The notes beneath the pieces were generated by a model. The model made no database searches and was not told where the DNA came from. It saw nothing but the letters and a program-made list of their open reading frames with translations. The translations under genes were made by a program, and so were the position numbers. From NCBI RefSeq assembly GCF_027595985.1, contig NC_073302.1, positions 404,300,503 through 404,364,502 on the forward strand: a DNA stretch of 64,000 nucleotides, read 5' to 3'. The DNA is from Sorex araneus. Its lineage: Eukaryota > Chordata > Mammalia > Eulipotyphla > Soricidae. Below, piece by piece: positions 20,536-31,689 of the stretch (positions are counted from its first letter, which is position 1; each line of letters opens with the position of its first letter).

Positions 20536-21159
20536 TGCTTTTCATCTCTCCTGCCCCAACCTCTGTATTATAATAGTTAATAAGAGGACTAGGGATCATG
20601 CATCTACCTGGCTGGGGGGCTTACACATTTGGTGTTTGCTGAGGGGGGTGGAGTGCAGGGTTTTTGGGTTTTGGGGGGAAGGGGTCACACAGTCTTAGTT
20701 CACCACAACTCCTTTAGTTGTGGTACTAAATGGTGTGTTTTCCAAGGTTCGCACTTCTTGCTTTGGTTGCTCCCGGGGGTGGTGTCTCTTAAGTTTCGAG
20801 GCTCTCATGCACCTGGCTGATGTGCCCCTAAAATCACTAGTCGTTCTGGTGCTCAAAAAGAGCAGAGCTGCCAGAACTGTGTTCAGCACTTGTAGTGGCA
20901 GTAGGATTGAATTCTTGACTTTAGGTTTGCATTCACACCAACAGTGTGCCAGAGACTCTTCTCCATATTCTCACCCACCCTAGTTGTTTGTTTCCCATCT
21001 TTTTCTTCTCTTCAATGCAGGAACAGCACCCAGAACCTCAGACATGCCAGAGGCAAGCGTTCTACCACTGATCTACACACCTTAATTTTGCCTTTCCAGA
21101 CACTTAATTTTTTCCCCATAATATTTCTGTGTCATTGTGTTTTGCTGACATTTTTGATG

Positions 21160-21282
21160 TTTGGGCCACACCCAGGGGTCGCCTTTGATGGTGCGTGGGG
21201 AACCATGCAGTGTCGGGATTCAGCCTGTGCCTTCAACATACAAAGCATATGCTCAGCCTGTTAAACTCTCTCCCTGGCCCTT
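21160..21282 (-). mobile_element. old SINE-A relic
   Basis: TTTGGGCCACACCCAGGGG and CATACAAAGCATATGCTCAG. Confidence 0.65.
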
Positions 21283-21874
21283 TGTTTTTTTATTCGTTTT
21301 CCTTCTTTTCTTGTGATAACTGGAGATTGTACACACATGGTTATGGTAACTTGCACATGTGCTCACTGCGGCTACCATTCTTTGGAGATGGTGGTGGTGG
21401 TGGGCTCCGAATTGGTGGTCAGGAGAACCAAAGGCAACACCTAATGATACTTGGCCAACGGGGTGGCTGCTCAGTGCTAAAGCCAAAGAACAAAACTGAT
21501 CAGGTCCTACAGTGCCAGGCATGACATTTTAGCAGTGTCACCTTGCACAGAGTCTGTGGAGCATTGGAAATGCCAGACTGCAGAGCCCCTGGGATCATGT
21601 GTAGGTCTGTGGGGTGGTGCAGGGACTGAACACAAGCCTTACAGACCTCAGACCTGCTACATATATCCTCTTACCACACACAGAATTTTCTGCAGCCCCA
21701 TTCCAGTCTTGATAGAGGTCATTCTCCTGGATATGTATGAACATTTAAAAAAATGGAATAGGATAAGTGTAAACTGTTTCCTTTAATTGTCGAAAGCCCT
21801 GTTCTAAAAGATGTTTACAGATTGATGAAAAGTGTCACAAATCAGGGACTTTTCTTGATTTGATTATATATTCC

Positions 21875-22545
21875 TGACATGCACACATAACTCATTGCAG
21901 CACTTAGTAACAATAGCCAGGATATGGAAACAACCTAAATGTTCAATGACAAATAAATGGAAAAAGAGCTTATGGCATATACAAACAACAGAAAAATATA
22001 CAGCCATAAGAAAAGGGAGAAATTTTCTAGCTCTCTGCAACTTGGATTTATTTATTTTGCAGGGTGGGGACACAACCCGGTGATGCTCAGGATTTTCTCC
22101 CGGCTCTTCACTCAGGAATTACTCCTGGCAGTGCCTGGTTGACCACATGAGATTCTGGGGATCAAACCTGGGTTAGCAAGCAAATGCCTTACCCACTGTT
22201 ATCTCTCTACCCCCCTCAGCAACTTGGATGGAGCTGGAAGGTCTTGTTAAGTGAAATACATCAGAGCGAGGACAAATACCCTCGATGATGTCACTCATCT
22301 ATGATATGTAGAGAAACAATGGGAATAAATATATCTATAAATACCTTTGGCCATGATGTATAGAAATGAGATTAGAAGTAACACAAGGATGGTGCTGGAG
22401 GGTCTCAGGCACTCTGGTGGTGGTGAGGTGCAGTAATCGTACATCAGAGTCAGAAATGTTAACACTTATGTCAATATGACCTTAACTAAAATCAAATTCA
22501 AAAAAGGAAAAGCAAACTTATATGCAAACATAAAAGAGAGGACTC
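21875..22545 (+). mobile_element. old L1 3' region with nested SINE
   Basis: Sense L1 relic. CAATAGCCAGGATATGGAAAC, AACCTAAATGTTCAATGAC and TGGCATATACAAACAACAG correspond to the ORF2 C-terminus, followed by UTR-like AAGTGAAATACATCAGAGC. It is more diverged than the 1-kb and 12-kb copies. A SINE-A at 22048-22218 splits it. Confidence 0.8.
22048..22218 (-). mobile_element. SINE-A nested in L1, 11-bp TSD
   Basis: GCAACTTGGAT is repeated at 22037-22047 and 22219-22229, bounding a reversed SINE (GGGACACAACCCGGTGATGC). Confidence 0.9.
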
Positions 22546-23565
22546 TAAATTTTGTGTGCATTGTATTTTTGTTTGCACAAGTCTGTAACTGTCTTGAAGT
22601 AATAAATCTCTCCCTACAAATCTAAAACACTCTTCGTGATGTGGAATTATGGGTAAAGATGCCAAAAGAGAAGAGGAGAGGGGAAAAAAAAACTCTGATA
22701 GTATTCTTTCTCTTGGTAAAATGGTACCAAGAGGTTTTCATTACATACAACTAAAAAGGACCGATTAAATGAGGGGTAGGGGGATGTGTGGGGAGGAGTA
22801 TTCCTTTGCATAGTCAAATGCTAGGCAGGAAAATATAATGTCAACAGAAATTACTATAGCAGGTTTCAGTAAACTATTGCAGAACAATAAGGCTTTGTTA
22901 ATCCCATACTGGTTTATTCAAATAGCCTGTAATTCAAAGCAATTGCTGCTCCCTAGGCAGGAATTTACAATTGGTACAGCTGAAGGGAGGATAATGTGTC
23001 ATTCCAAGGGGAAAGCAGGTCTGGAAAGAGCTTTGCGGTTTGAGAACCTCAGATGTCCCCAAACAGCTCCAAAGCAGGCCAAGTACAACAAAACGACTGA
23101 GAACCACCCAGTGAAGTCAGCTGGTCTCACACTGAGCTGTATTTCCCTCCCTCTCTTCCTGCCTTTTCGGTGGTTGGCAAAATGTCCCCAAAACAAGGAG
23201 TAAGGAAGGGAGGCAGAGAAACTAAGGACTTGAGTGAGCTGCTTTAGAAAGTGACTCCCTTGCCCCCTGGCAAGGGCAAGGCCATACCAGTTCATTCAAG
23301 AGAAGACACCGTCTGTGTACAGACCCTGTGTGTGTGTGTAATTGAGGATGACGGTGAATACAGAGCATACTCCCTTGCCTAAAACATTGCACAAGAGCCA
23401 GACATGAGTCAACTGCAAGAGAAGGCTTGAATCAGAATATATTTTGAACCATTTTGGTCAACAGTTCTGTAGAGAACAATTCTCCACTTTCATGTTCTCA
23501 TTTTTGTGGGATCAAGGAGGCCAGCTTAAAATTCCATAATTAAAATTTTTTTTTCTATTTTATTC
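22546..23565. other. unique sequence, no gene recognised
   Basis: No SINE in 1.0 kb. The plus-strand open frame 22838-23203 has no recognisable motif. A (TG)n of about 5 units lies at 23328. Confidence 0.35.
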
Positions 23566-23567
23566 AG

Positions 23568-23698
23568 GAGGGAGCACACCTGGCTTACTCCTGGCTCCAA
23601 ACTTAGGGATCACTCCTGGCGATGCCTGAGGGTGCTAGGATCAAACCCAAGTTGGCAGTGCAAGGCAAGCACCTTAACCCCTAAACTATCTTCTCCAG
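23568..23698 (-). mobile_element. SINE-A copy, diverged
   Basis: GGAGCACACCTGGCTTACTCC and GGCAGTGCAAGGCAAGCACC. Confidence 0.75.
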
Positions 23699-23817
23699 CA
23701 ATGCCCCTCCCCCATAGCTTTTTAAGGATCTTAAGTGGCTTATGTATTTTCATCATTGCCCCTCCCTTTAATTGGCTTATTCATTTGCAACATTATAAAA
23801 TTTCAGAGCACTCCAGC

Positions 23818-24065
23818 TTTGGGGCCAGGGATGTGGCTCAGTGACAGAACACATACCTCACATGCACGGTCCTGGGGTCAGTTCTTGGCACTGTAAAATA
23901 AAACACAGCTATAATCCCTGTTGTTGACCAAATCATGCTTCTGGGGACACCGAACTATGTATGTCAGTGTCAATGTATTGTGGCCCGTGCTGAGAAGTTA
24001 GTGCTTGTGGATAAGCTAATTGGGTAGATGATTGAATGCAAGTGACCTGGGTTCAATCCCCAACA
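23818..24065 (+). mobile_element. two old SINE-A relics
   Basis: 23818-23905 (GGGGCCAGGGATGTGGCTC) and 23990-24065 (AAGTGACCTGGGTTCAATCC). Confidence 0.5.
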
Positions 24066-24189
24066 TAGGAGGAAAAGAATTATGTAAATTAATGATGTGT
24101 GGAGTTCATGGCATGTAAAAACCTAATGTAAAACCCACCTTTAATAGGTTTGACCTGAGGGCAACCTGTTAGATCAAGAAAAGACCAAC

Positions 24190-24305
24190 AGGGCCAGGAA
24201 GATAGCCCAAAGGGCTGAAGCACATGTCTGTCATGCATGTAGCCCCAGGTTTGACGCTTGAGCACTGCTAGATGTAACCCTGGCAGGCCCCCAGCACCAC
24301 CAGGC
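24190..24305 (+). mobile_element. old SINE-A relic
   Basis: GGGCCAGGAAGATAGCCC and GTCTGTCATGCATGTAGCCC. Confidence 0.55.
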
Positions 24306-24454
24306 ACTAAACTGCTCAACCAGCAAAGACAGGTTGAGTATTCCTGGGAGAGGCCCCACGCATTTAGTTTTGAGGTTCACCACCACCCCCAATCAACATA
24401 AAAACAGATTGTTAGGTGAGACCAATTTCAACAAATTCCAATTTAAATTTTTTT

Positions 24455-24602
24455 TTGTTTTGTTCAGGGCTTACGCCTGGCTCCGTGCTCAGAGATCACT
24501 CCTCCTACGGCCTGTGGAACTTCATGTGGTGCTGGGGTGCGAACCCAGGTTGGCCATGTGTAAGCCAAGGGCCTTATCCTGATGTACTATCTTTCCAGCC
24601 AA
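24455..24602 (-). mobile_element. SINE-A copy, diverged
   Basis: CAGGGCTTACGCCTGGCTCC and GTACTATCTTTCCAGCC. Confidence 0.75.
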
Positions 24603-24860
24603 ACAAACTTTAAGTGACCTTTTCACCATCTGGGATTCTGAACCTTGGTTACTTGTTTGCAGCCTGATTAAAGCGCTGCTATGGCAGATGCTTACGCGGA
24701 TCCTTGAGTTAATGTACACCTCAACGTCGATCCCAGCTATCAGTTTGTTGTGTTTGCAGAAGTGGAACTTCTGAGCTGAAGCGTAGAGAAGCCCTTGTGG
24801 ATTCTCCATTCTGTCATACAGGCAGTGTGGCCTCATGCTGGCAGTCAGGCGATACAACTC

Positions 24861-24872
24861 CAAATGCCAACC

Positions 24873-24906
<34 letters not shown>

Positions 24907-24960
24907 TTTCTACCCAGCAGTGTAGGGGACCATGCAGTGCTGGGGACTGAAATGCCAACC

Positions 24961-25028
<68 letters not shown>

Positions 25029-25082
25029 TTTCTACCCAGCAGTGCAGGGGACCATGCAGTGCTGGGGACTGAAATGCCAACC

Positions 25083-25141
<59 letters not shown>

Positions 25142-25235
25142 GTTTCTACCCAGCAGTGCAGGGGACCATGCAGTGCTGGGGACTGACCTGGGGCTCCTGT
25201 ATGCAAAGCACAGGTTCCAACCCTTTGAGCCGTCT
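24861..25235 (+). repeat. compound minisatellite: three (GT)n tracts joined by a repeated 58-60 bp spacer
   Basis: Three tracts of GT (24875-24905, 24963-25027 and 25085-25138) are each preceded by AATGCCAACCAG. Each is followed by GGTTTCTACCCAGCAGTG, GGGGACCATGCAGTGCTGGG and GACTG. Repeat starts are 88 and 122 bp apart, the difference being GT length. The spacer looks like a reversed SINE-A segment, so a (GT)n-containing SINE was tandemly amplified. Open frames of alternating Val-Cys or Thr-His through this region are artefacts. Confidence 0.93.
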
Positions 25236-26100
25236 CCAATCTGCAATTAGGGTTCTTGAAGGATTCTGCCTCCTCTTCCCCCACAATCATCGGGAAATGA
25301 AAGTGAGAATAAACTCTGGTGTCAAGTTCAGATTCTGGGGTTAATCTGTTATGCCAACATTGTTTAGGCGAATACTGTGCTTTTTCTAGACTTTTTTTTA
25401 TAAAAAAGGAAACTCCATCTGGAGGAAGGATGAACAATCCGAGATATGTAGTCCTTGAATGACCCACGGGAGGCTCTGCCTGGCTGCCTTCGGGCCAAGT
25501 GCCCCACGGTTACTTCACTGCACCCTAAGCCTATCCTGCAGGGAGTGGTGAAGAAAGAGGGAGCGAGGAAAAGCCCCAATCTTGATAGCAGACAGTTCCC
25601 TTCTGATGGTTTCTCTTCTTATTCACCGACATCCTCTTGGGAGTTCAGACTCACTAAACATATGGTATAAATCAGTGAAATTATTCATTGTGGTTTTCAT
25701 TTGAGTGAGCAAGTTTCCGCTCCTAAGAAGGGTCTTAACAAAACAGGAAGTTTTTCTTGGATTCTGCAGTGGAACTCTGCCTTCTGACTTTAGTTTCTAC
25801 CGACTTCTGCAAATCTGTTTCCCTACTTCCTGTAAGAGGGTGGGGCAAGTAGAACTGAGATAAACCCAGAAAATGTTGATTAGTACAGTGGTAGTTAGGG
25901 CTGGCAGGTTTTAGAAGGGAGAGGGAAGGAGCAGGAGGAGGACAAAATGGCAGCCTGACCAGAGGTCACAGCCTCCCCTTGAACCATTATCTCTCACCTC
26001 TTCTTTTTAACCTCAGGGGGAAGATATATGAGGGAACTGAGGGTCCAAGAACACTGGGTGGTTGTTTCCCCTTGACATGTGCAGTCCAGTCATTACTTAG
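25236..26100. other. unique sequence
   Basis: No SINE and no recognised gene. GAACTGAGATAAA and several AGGAAG motifs at 25730-25870 could bind ETS/GATA-type factors, but such motifs are common by chance. Confidence 0.3.
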
Positions 26101-26284
26101 GTCTCATGTGCATTTTGACAGGATGTATACTAGGTTCATTGCAGTGTTATTTATAGTCTCCAAGAAATGAAAACAACCCAAGTGTCTGGCACACACACAC
26201 AGACACACGGAATACTATGCAGTTGTAAGAGGAAATTCTGTCTTCCGTGGAAATAGTCTTCAAGAAATGAAAACAACCCAAGTG

Positions 26285-26320
<36 letters not shown>

Positions 26321-26690
26321 CTCCCCTTCCCCGCCCCCGGAATACTATGCAGCTATAAGAGGAAATTCTGTCTTTGTGGAAATGTGGATGGGACCAGAGG
26401 GGGACGTGCTAAGCGAGTAAGCCAGAAAGACAGATGACCTCACTCATATGTGGGATATAGAGAAGCAAATCAAGGGAAGAAACAAAACCAAATGAAAACA
26501 AATCTTTAAACTCAGACCACAGGACTGAGTTTGCTGGAGGGAGTTGAGAAGGGGACCCAGTGGGCTCTGGTGGAGGGATATTGGGGGATCCTGGTGCTTG
26601 GATGGTGGGTGCAGTAATATTTGAAGAGGTGAAACAAAACCTTTAAAACAGTCTTGCAAGTCACTGTTACCATAAAAAAGCTAAAATAAA
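26100..26690 (+). mobile_element. old L1 3' region with internal tandem duplication and (CA)n
   Basis: CAAGAAATGAAAACAACCCAAG, GGAATACTATGCAGTTGTAAG and GACCTCACTCATATGTGGG follow the L1 ORF2-end/UTR order. The segment is duplicated in tandem (starts 26161 and 26261). The second copy carries an expanded (CA) tract at 26287-26318 where the first has a short CA run. Confidence 0.8.
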
Positions 26691-26725
26691 GGTTTTTGTT
26701 TTCCGGTCTATATCTGTTTCCAGGG

Positions 26726-26970
26726 CTTGAAGCGATAGTGCAGGAGGTAGTGCGTTCGCCTTGCACGCGACTGACCTGGGTTCGATTCCTACGCCCCTCT
26801 CGGAGAGCCCGGCAAACTACTGAAAGTATCTTGCCCACTCAGCAGAGCCTGGCAAGTTACCCATGGCGTATTCAATATGCCAAAAACAGTAACAACAAGT
26901 CTCACGATGGAGATGTTACTGGTGCCCACTTGAGCAAATTGATGAGCAACGGGATGACAGTGATACAGTG
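26726..26970 (+). mobile_element. SINE-B, full length, 14-bp TSD, inserted in an older SINE-A
   Basis: This is the best sense SINE-B: tRNA-like head (GCGATAGTGCAGGAGGTAG, TGGGTTCGATTCCTACGCC), then CTCTCGGAGAGCCCGGC, GCAGAGCCTGGCAAGTTACC, ATATGCCAAAAACAGTAAC, GGAGATGTTACTGGTGCCC and CAACGGGATGACAGTGAT. ATCTGTTTCCAGGG is repeated at 26712-26725 and 26971-26984. The sequence right of the TSD is the body of a reversed SINE-A, so this is a nested insertion. Confidence 0.95.
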
Positions 26971-26974
26971 ATCT

Positions 26975-27105
26975 GTTTCCAGGGTTTACTCCTGGCTCTG
27001 TGCTTAGTCCTGGTGGTGCTCAGGGGGGCCATATGTGATGCCAAGATTAAACCTGGGTTGGCCACATGCAAGGGAAGCACTTCCCACCATACTATGTAGC
27101 CCAAC
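26975..27105 (-). mobile_element. SINE-A split by SINE-B
   Basis: TTTACTCCTGGCTCTGTGC to CCATACTATGTAGCCC. Its tail side must lie left of the SINE-B insertion. Confidence 0.8.
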
Positions 27106-27149
27106 AAAAATGTAGTTTAATAGGAAAAATTAAAACAAAACAAAACAAA

Positions 27150-27245
27150 AAATCTGGCAACACCCAGTAGTTCCAGGGATTACTCCTAGCTCAATACTTC
27201 TGCATGCAAAGCATGCTGTACAGTCCATTGAGCACTCTCCAGCTG
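27150..27245 (-). mobile_element. SINE-A relic
   Basis: CTGGCAACACCCAGTAGTTCC and GCATGCAAAGCATGCTG. Confidence 0.55.
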
Positions 27246-27454
27246 CAGAAAAACAAACTTTATATGCATTACCCCTGAGCTCCCACTCCAGGAAACAGAA
27301 CATGTCTATCTAGTTCTGGATATGTGCCACATGGTACACACCCTAGAGTGCTTAAAGGAATACTTGATTCTCATGACTGTCTTATGTAATTTAGAAAAAG
27401 CAAATGTAATTTCCACTTGAAACATGGAAAAATGAAAAAAAAAGTTTACACAGG

Positions 27455-27765
27455 GTTATTCAGAGGTTAAGGCACTTGCCTCCCATGCGGCTGGCCCCAA
27501 TTTGATCCTTAAGCATAGCAGTAGCCTCTGAACAGAGCCAGGAATGAGCCCTGTGCACTGCTGGGGGTGCTCCCTAAAACCTCCCAGTTTTTTCTTAGTA
27601 AAGAGCGGAACTGAAGAGGCCAGAGCAATAGTACAGTGGGTAGGGTCTTATCCCAGGCACCCATAGGGTTCTCCAAGCCCCACCAGAAGTGATCCCCGAG
27701 TACAGAGCCAAGAGTAAGCCCGGAACACCCCCCACAGGGTGTGGCTCAAAAACAAAACAAACTGT
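27455..27765 (+). mobile_element. two SINE-A copies
   Basis: 27455-27585 (GGCACTTGCCTCCCATGCGG) and 27615-27765 (GGCCAGAGCAATAGTACAG, ending GGGTGTGGCTCAAAAAC). Confidence 0.75.
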
Positions 27766-27829
27766 GTGTATAAACCAAAGAATTTTTTTAAAAAATCAAT
27801 AAATTAAAAAAAAAAGGGAGGCTGAAGGT

Positions 27830-29240
27830 CTGAAGTTCTCTGACCCAAGCGGGCAGCAGCCAGCGCTCTGAGTTCCTCAGTGTTTGGAATCCATCTGGAT
27901 TACTTCCAAATTAAAATAATGCTTGGTATATTTCATCATTTTGTCTGAGAATTCCTTAACAAGGTTATCCTGATACCACGGTATTTTACCCCTCCCCCGT
28001 TTTTTTAACCCCCCATAAGAAAAGGCACACAAACAGCATCAGAATTTAAATCTTCCCCTGAGGCCAAAGCTCATTTTGTTTTCAACCAACTAACTCTAAG
28101 CAGAGTTGACCGAGAGACTGGAAAAATCTTTGACAGCATTCCTGCCCTGTCAGCGTCTTCTCTGAGTAGCTTTGTTATTTGCTGTAAACAGATGTAAATT
28201 CCCACAACCACAGGCACACCCTTATAAAAGTTAATTACTAAAATGCCTTGTAAAACCCAATGTAAATGAACAGTGCCTTGAAGTCCCAATAGAATTTTCT
28301 GTCTTGATCCCTTCCACTGGCACAGATAATTAAGAACTGACAGATTTTTCTTCTTCATTTTCAGTCAGATCTCTCAACTCTGACTCCTGTCATTTTGTGA
28401 AACTCAGTAATAACCATTGAGAAAATAGTTATGGCCGATGCTTCAACTGCTTTTCAAATCCATTTGCCAATGGAGAAACTGAGATTTGTTTAATTAACAC
28501 TTCCCTGGGTCGCCCAAGTTTTGTTGGAACTTGCAGAGGACACACATATGGGCAAGGCTGCTTGCTGTGCTTGTTCTTTCTAAATTTTCCAGGCAGCTTA
28601 ACTTCTGGCTGAGCTTGGAACAGCAGGCTTTAGAAAAAACAACAAAAATCCCACTGGGATGAAAGAGGCCCATTTGTTTTCATTTTGTGGCCCTTCCACC
28701 CATGGAGGCGGCGGCCCCTCCCCCGTGCCTATGTGTGTGTGCCTTTGATTTCCCACCCTCACAAGCCTTGGCATTCACTGAGACCCTTACCATTTGTAGG
28801 CTAAGGTGCAAACCTGGAGGGAACTCTTCAAGTCTACAGTTAGAGGTGGGGAGAGGGAGTGAGTTAAAAGAAAAGCAATTAAGAGGCCACATGCTAGGCT
28901 TAAGTGAATGGGCACATGTGTCTGCAAGGTCCACTGATTTGAAGAGGCGCTGAATGTGGTCCTGGTAGCTAAGGCAGCCCCTTTGGTTTTGAAGCACAGC
29001 TTCCAGGCGTGATGCATTGTGATCAGTATGTTAGCACTCCTCTGGCTTGGTCAAGATTTCCTTTTATATGCAGAGCCAGAGCTCAGTGTTCCCAGGAAGA
29101 CTAGGGTTCCACCATGTATCAGCCCTGAGGCTTAGGTGGGGCTATCAATAATAGAACTTGTTGCCCCAGCTAGAGGGTGCAGTGGATCATGAGTGCAAAA
29201 GGTTCTCTGGAAAAGAATATGGATCATCTTTTGAAAACTG
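27830..29240. other. 1.4-kb SINE-free unique block
   Basis: No lineage-specific repeat is inserted here. A reversed MIR trace lies at 28460-28540 (CCAATGGAGAAACTGAG..TCGCCCAAG). No open frame has a recognisable domain. It could hold constrained regulatory sequence, but nothing in the window alone proves it. Confidence 0.4.
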
Positions 29241-29244
29241 AGGT

Positions 29245-29420
29245 GCCAAAGCAGGAGAAATAGGATAGCAGGTAAAGCACTTAATCTGCACACAGTCAAT
29301 CCTAGTTCATCCTGTCACCACATATGGTCCTTCTGAGCTGGACGAGGGATCACGAGAGAGCAGAGTCAGGGATAGACCCTGAGCACTGCTGGGTCTGCTC
29401 CGCCCCCCCCCCCCCAACAC
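29245..29420 (+). mobile_element. SINE-A copy, diverged
   Basis: GCAGGAGAAATAGGATAGCAG, ACATATGGTCCTTCTGAGC and a C-rich end (29401-29414). Confidence 0.65.
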
Positions 29421-29758
29421 ATAAACTTTCCCTCTTAGGTATCAAACAAATGTGAACGTTTCATGGTTTTAATGATGACTATTATGGAATGAAAGATTAG
29501 GTAGGTAGGCTTTCATGAAGAGGAGGAAGCTGCAGAACTGATGGCTTGGGCTGGGGCAATGCTCAGTAGGCTGGAGCACCATCATATGTGACACCCCCCC
29601 CCAACCAAACCAAACCCTCTGCAGTTGATGACTTACTGGCAGAAGGTAGCTGTGAGGTTCTCCTTACATTTCTGAAGACTTGAGTAACTCAAAATTCCCC
29701 CTTGAGAAAGTGTTTCTGATGTAGTGTTGAAATCAAGAGCTCAAGAATCTGGCTCAGG

Positions 29759-29810
29759 TTACATGTCTGGCTCTGGTACTTCAGATTACAAGTCTGGCTC
29801 TGATACTTGG
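29759..29810 (+). repeat. tandem duplication, 27-bp period
   Basis: TTACATGTCTGGCTCTGGTAC and TTACAAGTCTGGCTCTGATAC lie head to tail. Confidence 0.9.
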
Positions 29811-31478
29811 TATACAGGTAGCCTAGCACAGTTTTCTGCTCTGAAAAGCAAGATATCTTTACCTTACTGAATTGTGGTTGAGTGATTGAAAAGTAATGCA
29901 TCCATAATTCTGAGCATGTCCAAGTAAAGGGTCACTGTTTATGAGAAAACTGAGGTGATTTCTTTACCACCAAGGCAGTGGAGTAATAAACTTTGAGGCA
30001 CAAGGGAAAAGTAAGAATGGGGATATTTATTACACCCAGGACATGTGAATACTCCAGAGGGATTAGAAGACACAGAACCAATACTTTCTGCCTTTGTAAT
30101 CTATAAACAATGCACTAGATGGCGCCAAATACAAGTACTAAGAACTGTTGATAATGCAGTTCCCACAGTACTACCAGGTATCAGTAGTGGATTGGATTCA
30201 AGTCAAAAGGCCCTCCCAAATAAAGTATGCAGCAGTTTACAATAATTAAGAAATCATTCTGTATCTTCTCAATTAAGAAAGACTAAATGCCATATATTGA
30301 GCAATTCATAATTTGCCTCTTTGATACTGATTATTACTCAAAGGCCTTTCAGTCAGGTGTTTAATTTCTCTTTCTTCTGCCTGCTGAGTGAGAAGGAAAA
30401 ATGTAGGGAAATCTAGATAAGATGATATGTATAAAAATATCTCCCTGAAAAAAAAAGTATACATGCTCTTCTCCCATTAACCTCAAAATGGTGGTATCAT
30501 CTCTTGGAAGTAGCCCTGGTGTTTAGACTATGCTTTTACTTATTCCTTATCATTTATATTTTTTTCATGAAAATGGAGGGGTTAACAGAATATCAATATA
30601 AATCCCAGAGTAGTTTACAAAATAATTTTCCTATTATTGTGAGAGAAATACAACACAGGATAACATTCAGAAGACAGGAATTTATTAACATTTAGATACA
30701 TATCTACAGTTTTTTTTTACAGATATGATTGCTTTGCATACATGTAACCATGCTCATTTTCCATGTCATCAAGTATTCATATTTAGATATTTTTCTATTG
30801 TAGTATAACTTAATTAAAAATCAAATGCTCTGAAAGTTTCTCAGTCGTTTTTTTCTTTCTTTCCTGCGTTTCCCTCCCCACCCAATCCGGCCCATTGGCT
30901 CCCTAGTTTCCTGCCATACTCCCAGCCACCCAGACCCATTTATGATTTTTACCTGTGCCCCTTTTGCAATAATCTGGGAGCACAAAGACGGCCACGTGGC
31001 CCCTGGCTTCAAGCTGCTCGAGAGCATAAGGGTCCTTCAGTTCTTCAACCATGTAGGGATTAGATCATTTCACTCCACAGTGGCAATTGTGGTGACTGAA
31101 AATATCATCCCATCTGCTATAGGCCTCTAAGAATAGTTCATGTGCGAAGGGGTGAGGATTTAGAGTCCTGGAAGGATTGCAGAAAGCCAGCAAAATTTAA
31201 CTCGGAAAGTTCTTATTATTCCTAAACATCTCAAGACTCACTGCATCGTACTGTATCTCACGCTTGGAGTTTGTACACTTTTTAGTGGATGACCGTCTGT
31301 GTATGATTACCAATCCCTTTAAAACTACAGGAAACACTGACTGCTAGCCCTCGGCGAAACTTCTTCTCTGCCCATCTGCAATAAGGAAGAGGCTTTGGGT
31401 GGGATCTGCTGCCACTTCAGCCAAGAATGTGCTTGAGAAGAAACTCGTGAATCTCATTTCCATTTTGTTCCCTAAAAT
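29811..31478. other. SINE-free unique block left of CpG island 1
   Basis: 1.7 kb without a SINE, AT-rich. It contains the possible minus-strand exon at 30953-31095. No other coding signature was recognised. Confidence 0.4.
30953..31095 (-). other. possible exon (minus strand), unidentified
   Basis: On the minus strand TATTTTCAG (acceptor-like) precedes 31095, and GGCACAG/GTAAAAAT (donor-like) follows 30953, giving a 143-nt candidate exon. From an ATG at 31052-31050 it stays open for 33 codons to the donor; the product begins MVEELKDPYALEQLEARGH and continues VAVFVLPDYCKRGT. I do not recognise the protein. It lies 0.7-0.9 kb downstream, on the minus strand, of CpG island 1 and could belong to a leftward transcript from that promoter. 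A 33-codon open stretch can also arise by chance, and the plus strand is open over part of the same interval. Low confidence. Confidence 0.25.
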
Positions 31479-31493
31479 AAAAGTTTTTAGGCC

Positions 31494-31663
31494 GGGGCTG
31501 GAGAGATAGCACAGCGGGTAGGGCGTTTGCCTTGCACGCGGCCGACCCGGGTTCAAATCCCAGCATCCCATATGGTCCCCTGAGCACGGCCAGCAGTTAA
31601 TTCCTGAGTGCAGAGCCAGGAGTAACCCCTGTGCATCGCCAGGTGTAACCCCCCCCCCAAAAA
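31494..31663 (+). mobile_element. young SINE-A with perfect 15-bp TSD
   Basis: Almost consensus. AAAAGTTTTTAGGCC is repeated at 31479-31493 and 31664-31678. It inserted immediately beside CpG island 1. Confidence 0.97.
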
Positions 31664-31689
31664 AAAAGTTTTTAGGCCACCCGGGAGTG

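Noticed and set aside
24835-25467. Val-Cys and Thr-His repeat proteins up to 185 residues
   Set aside because: Direct translation of (GT)n/(CA)n tracts.
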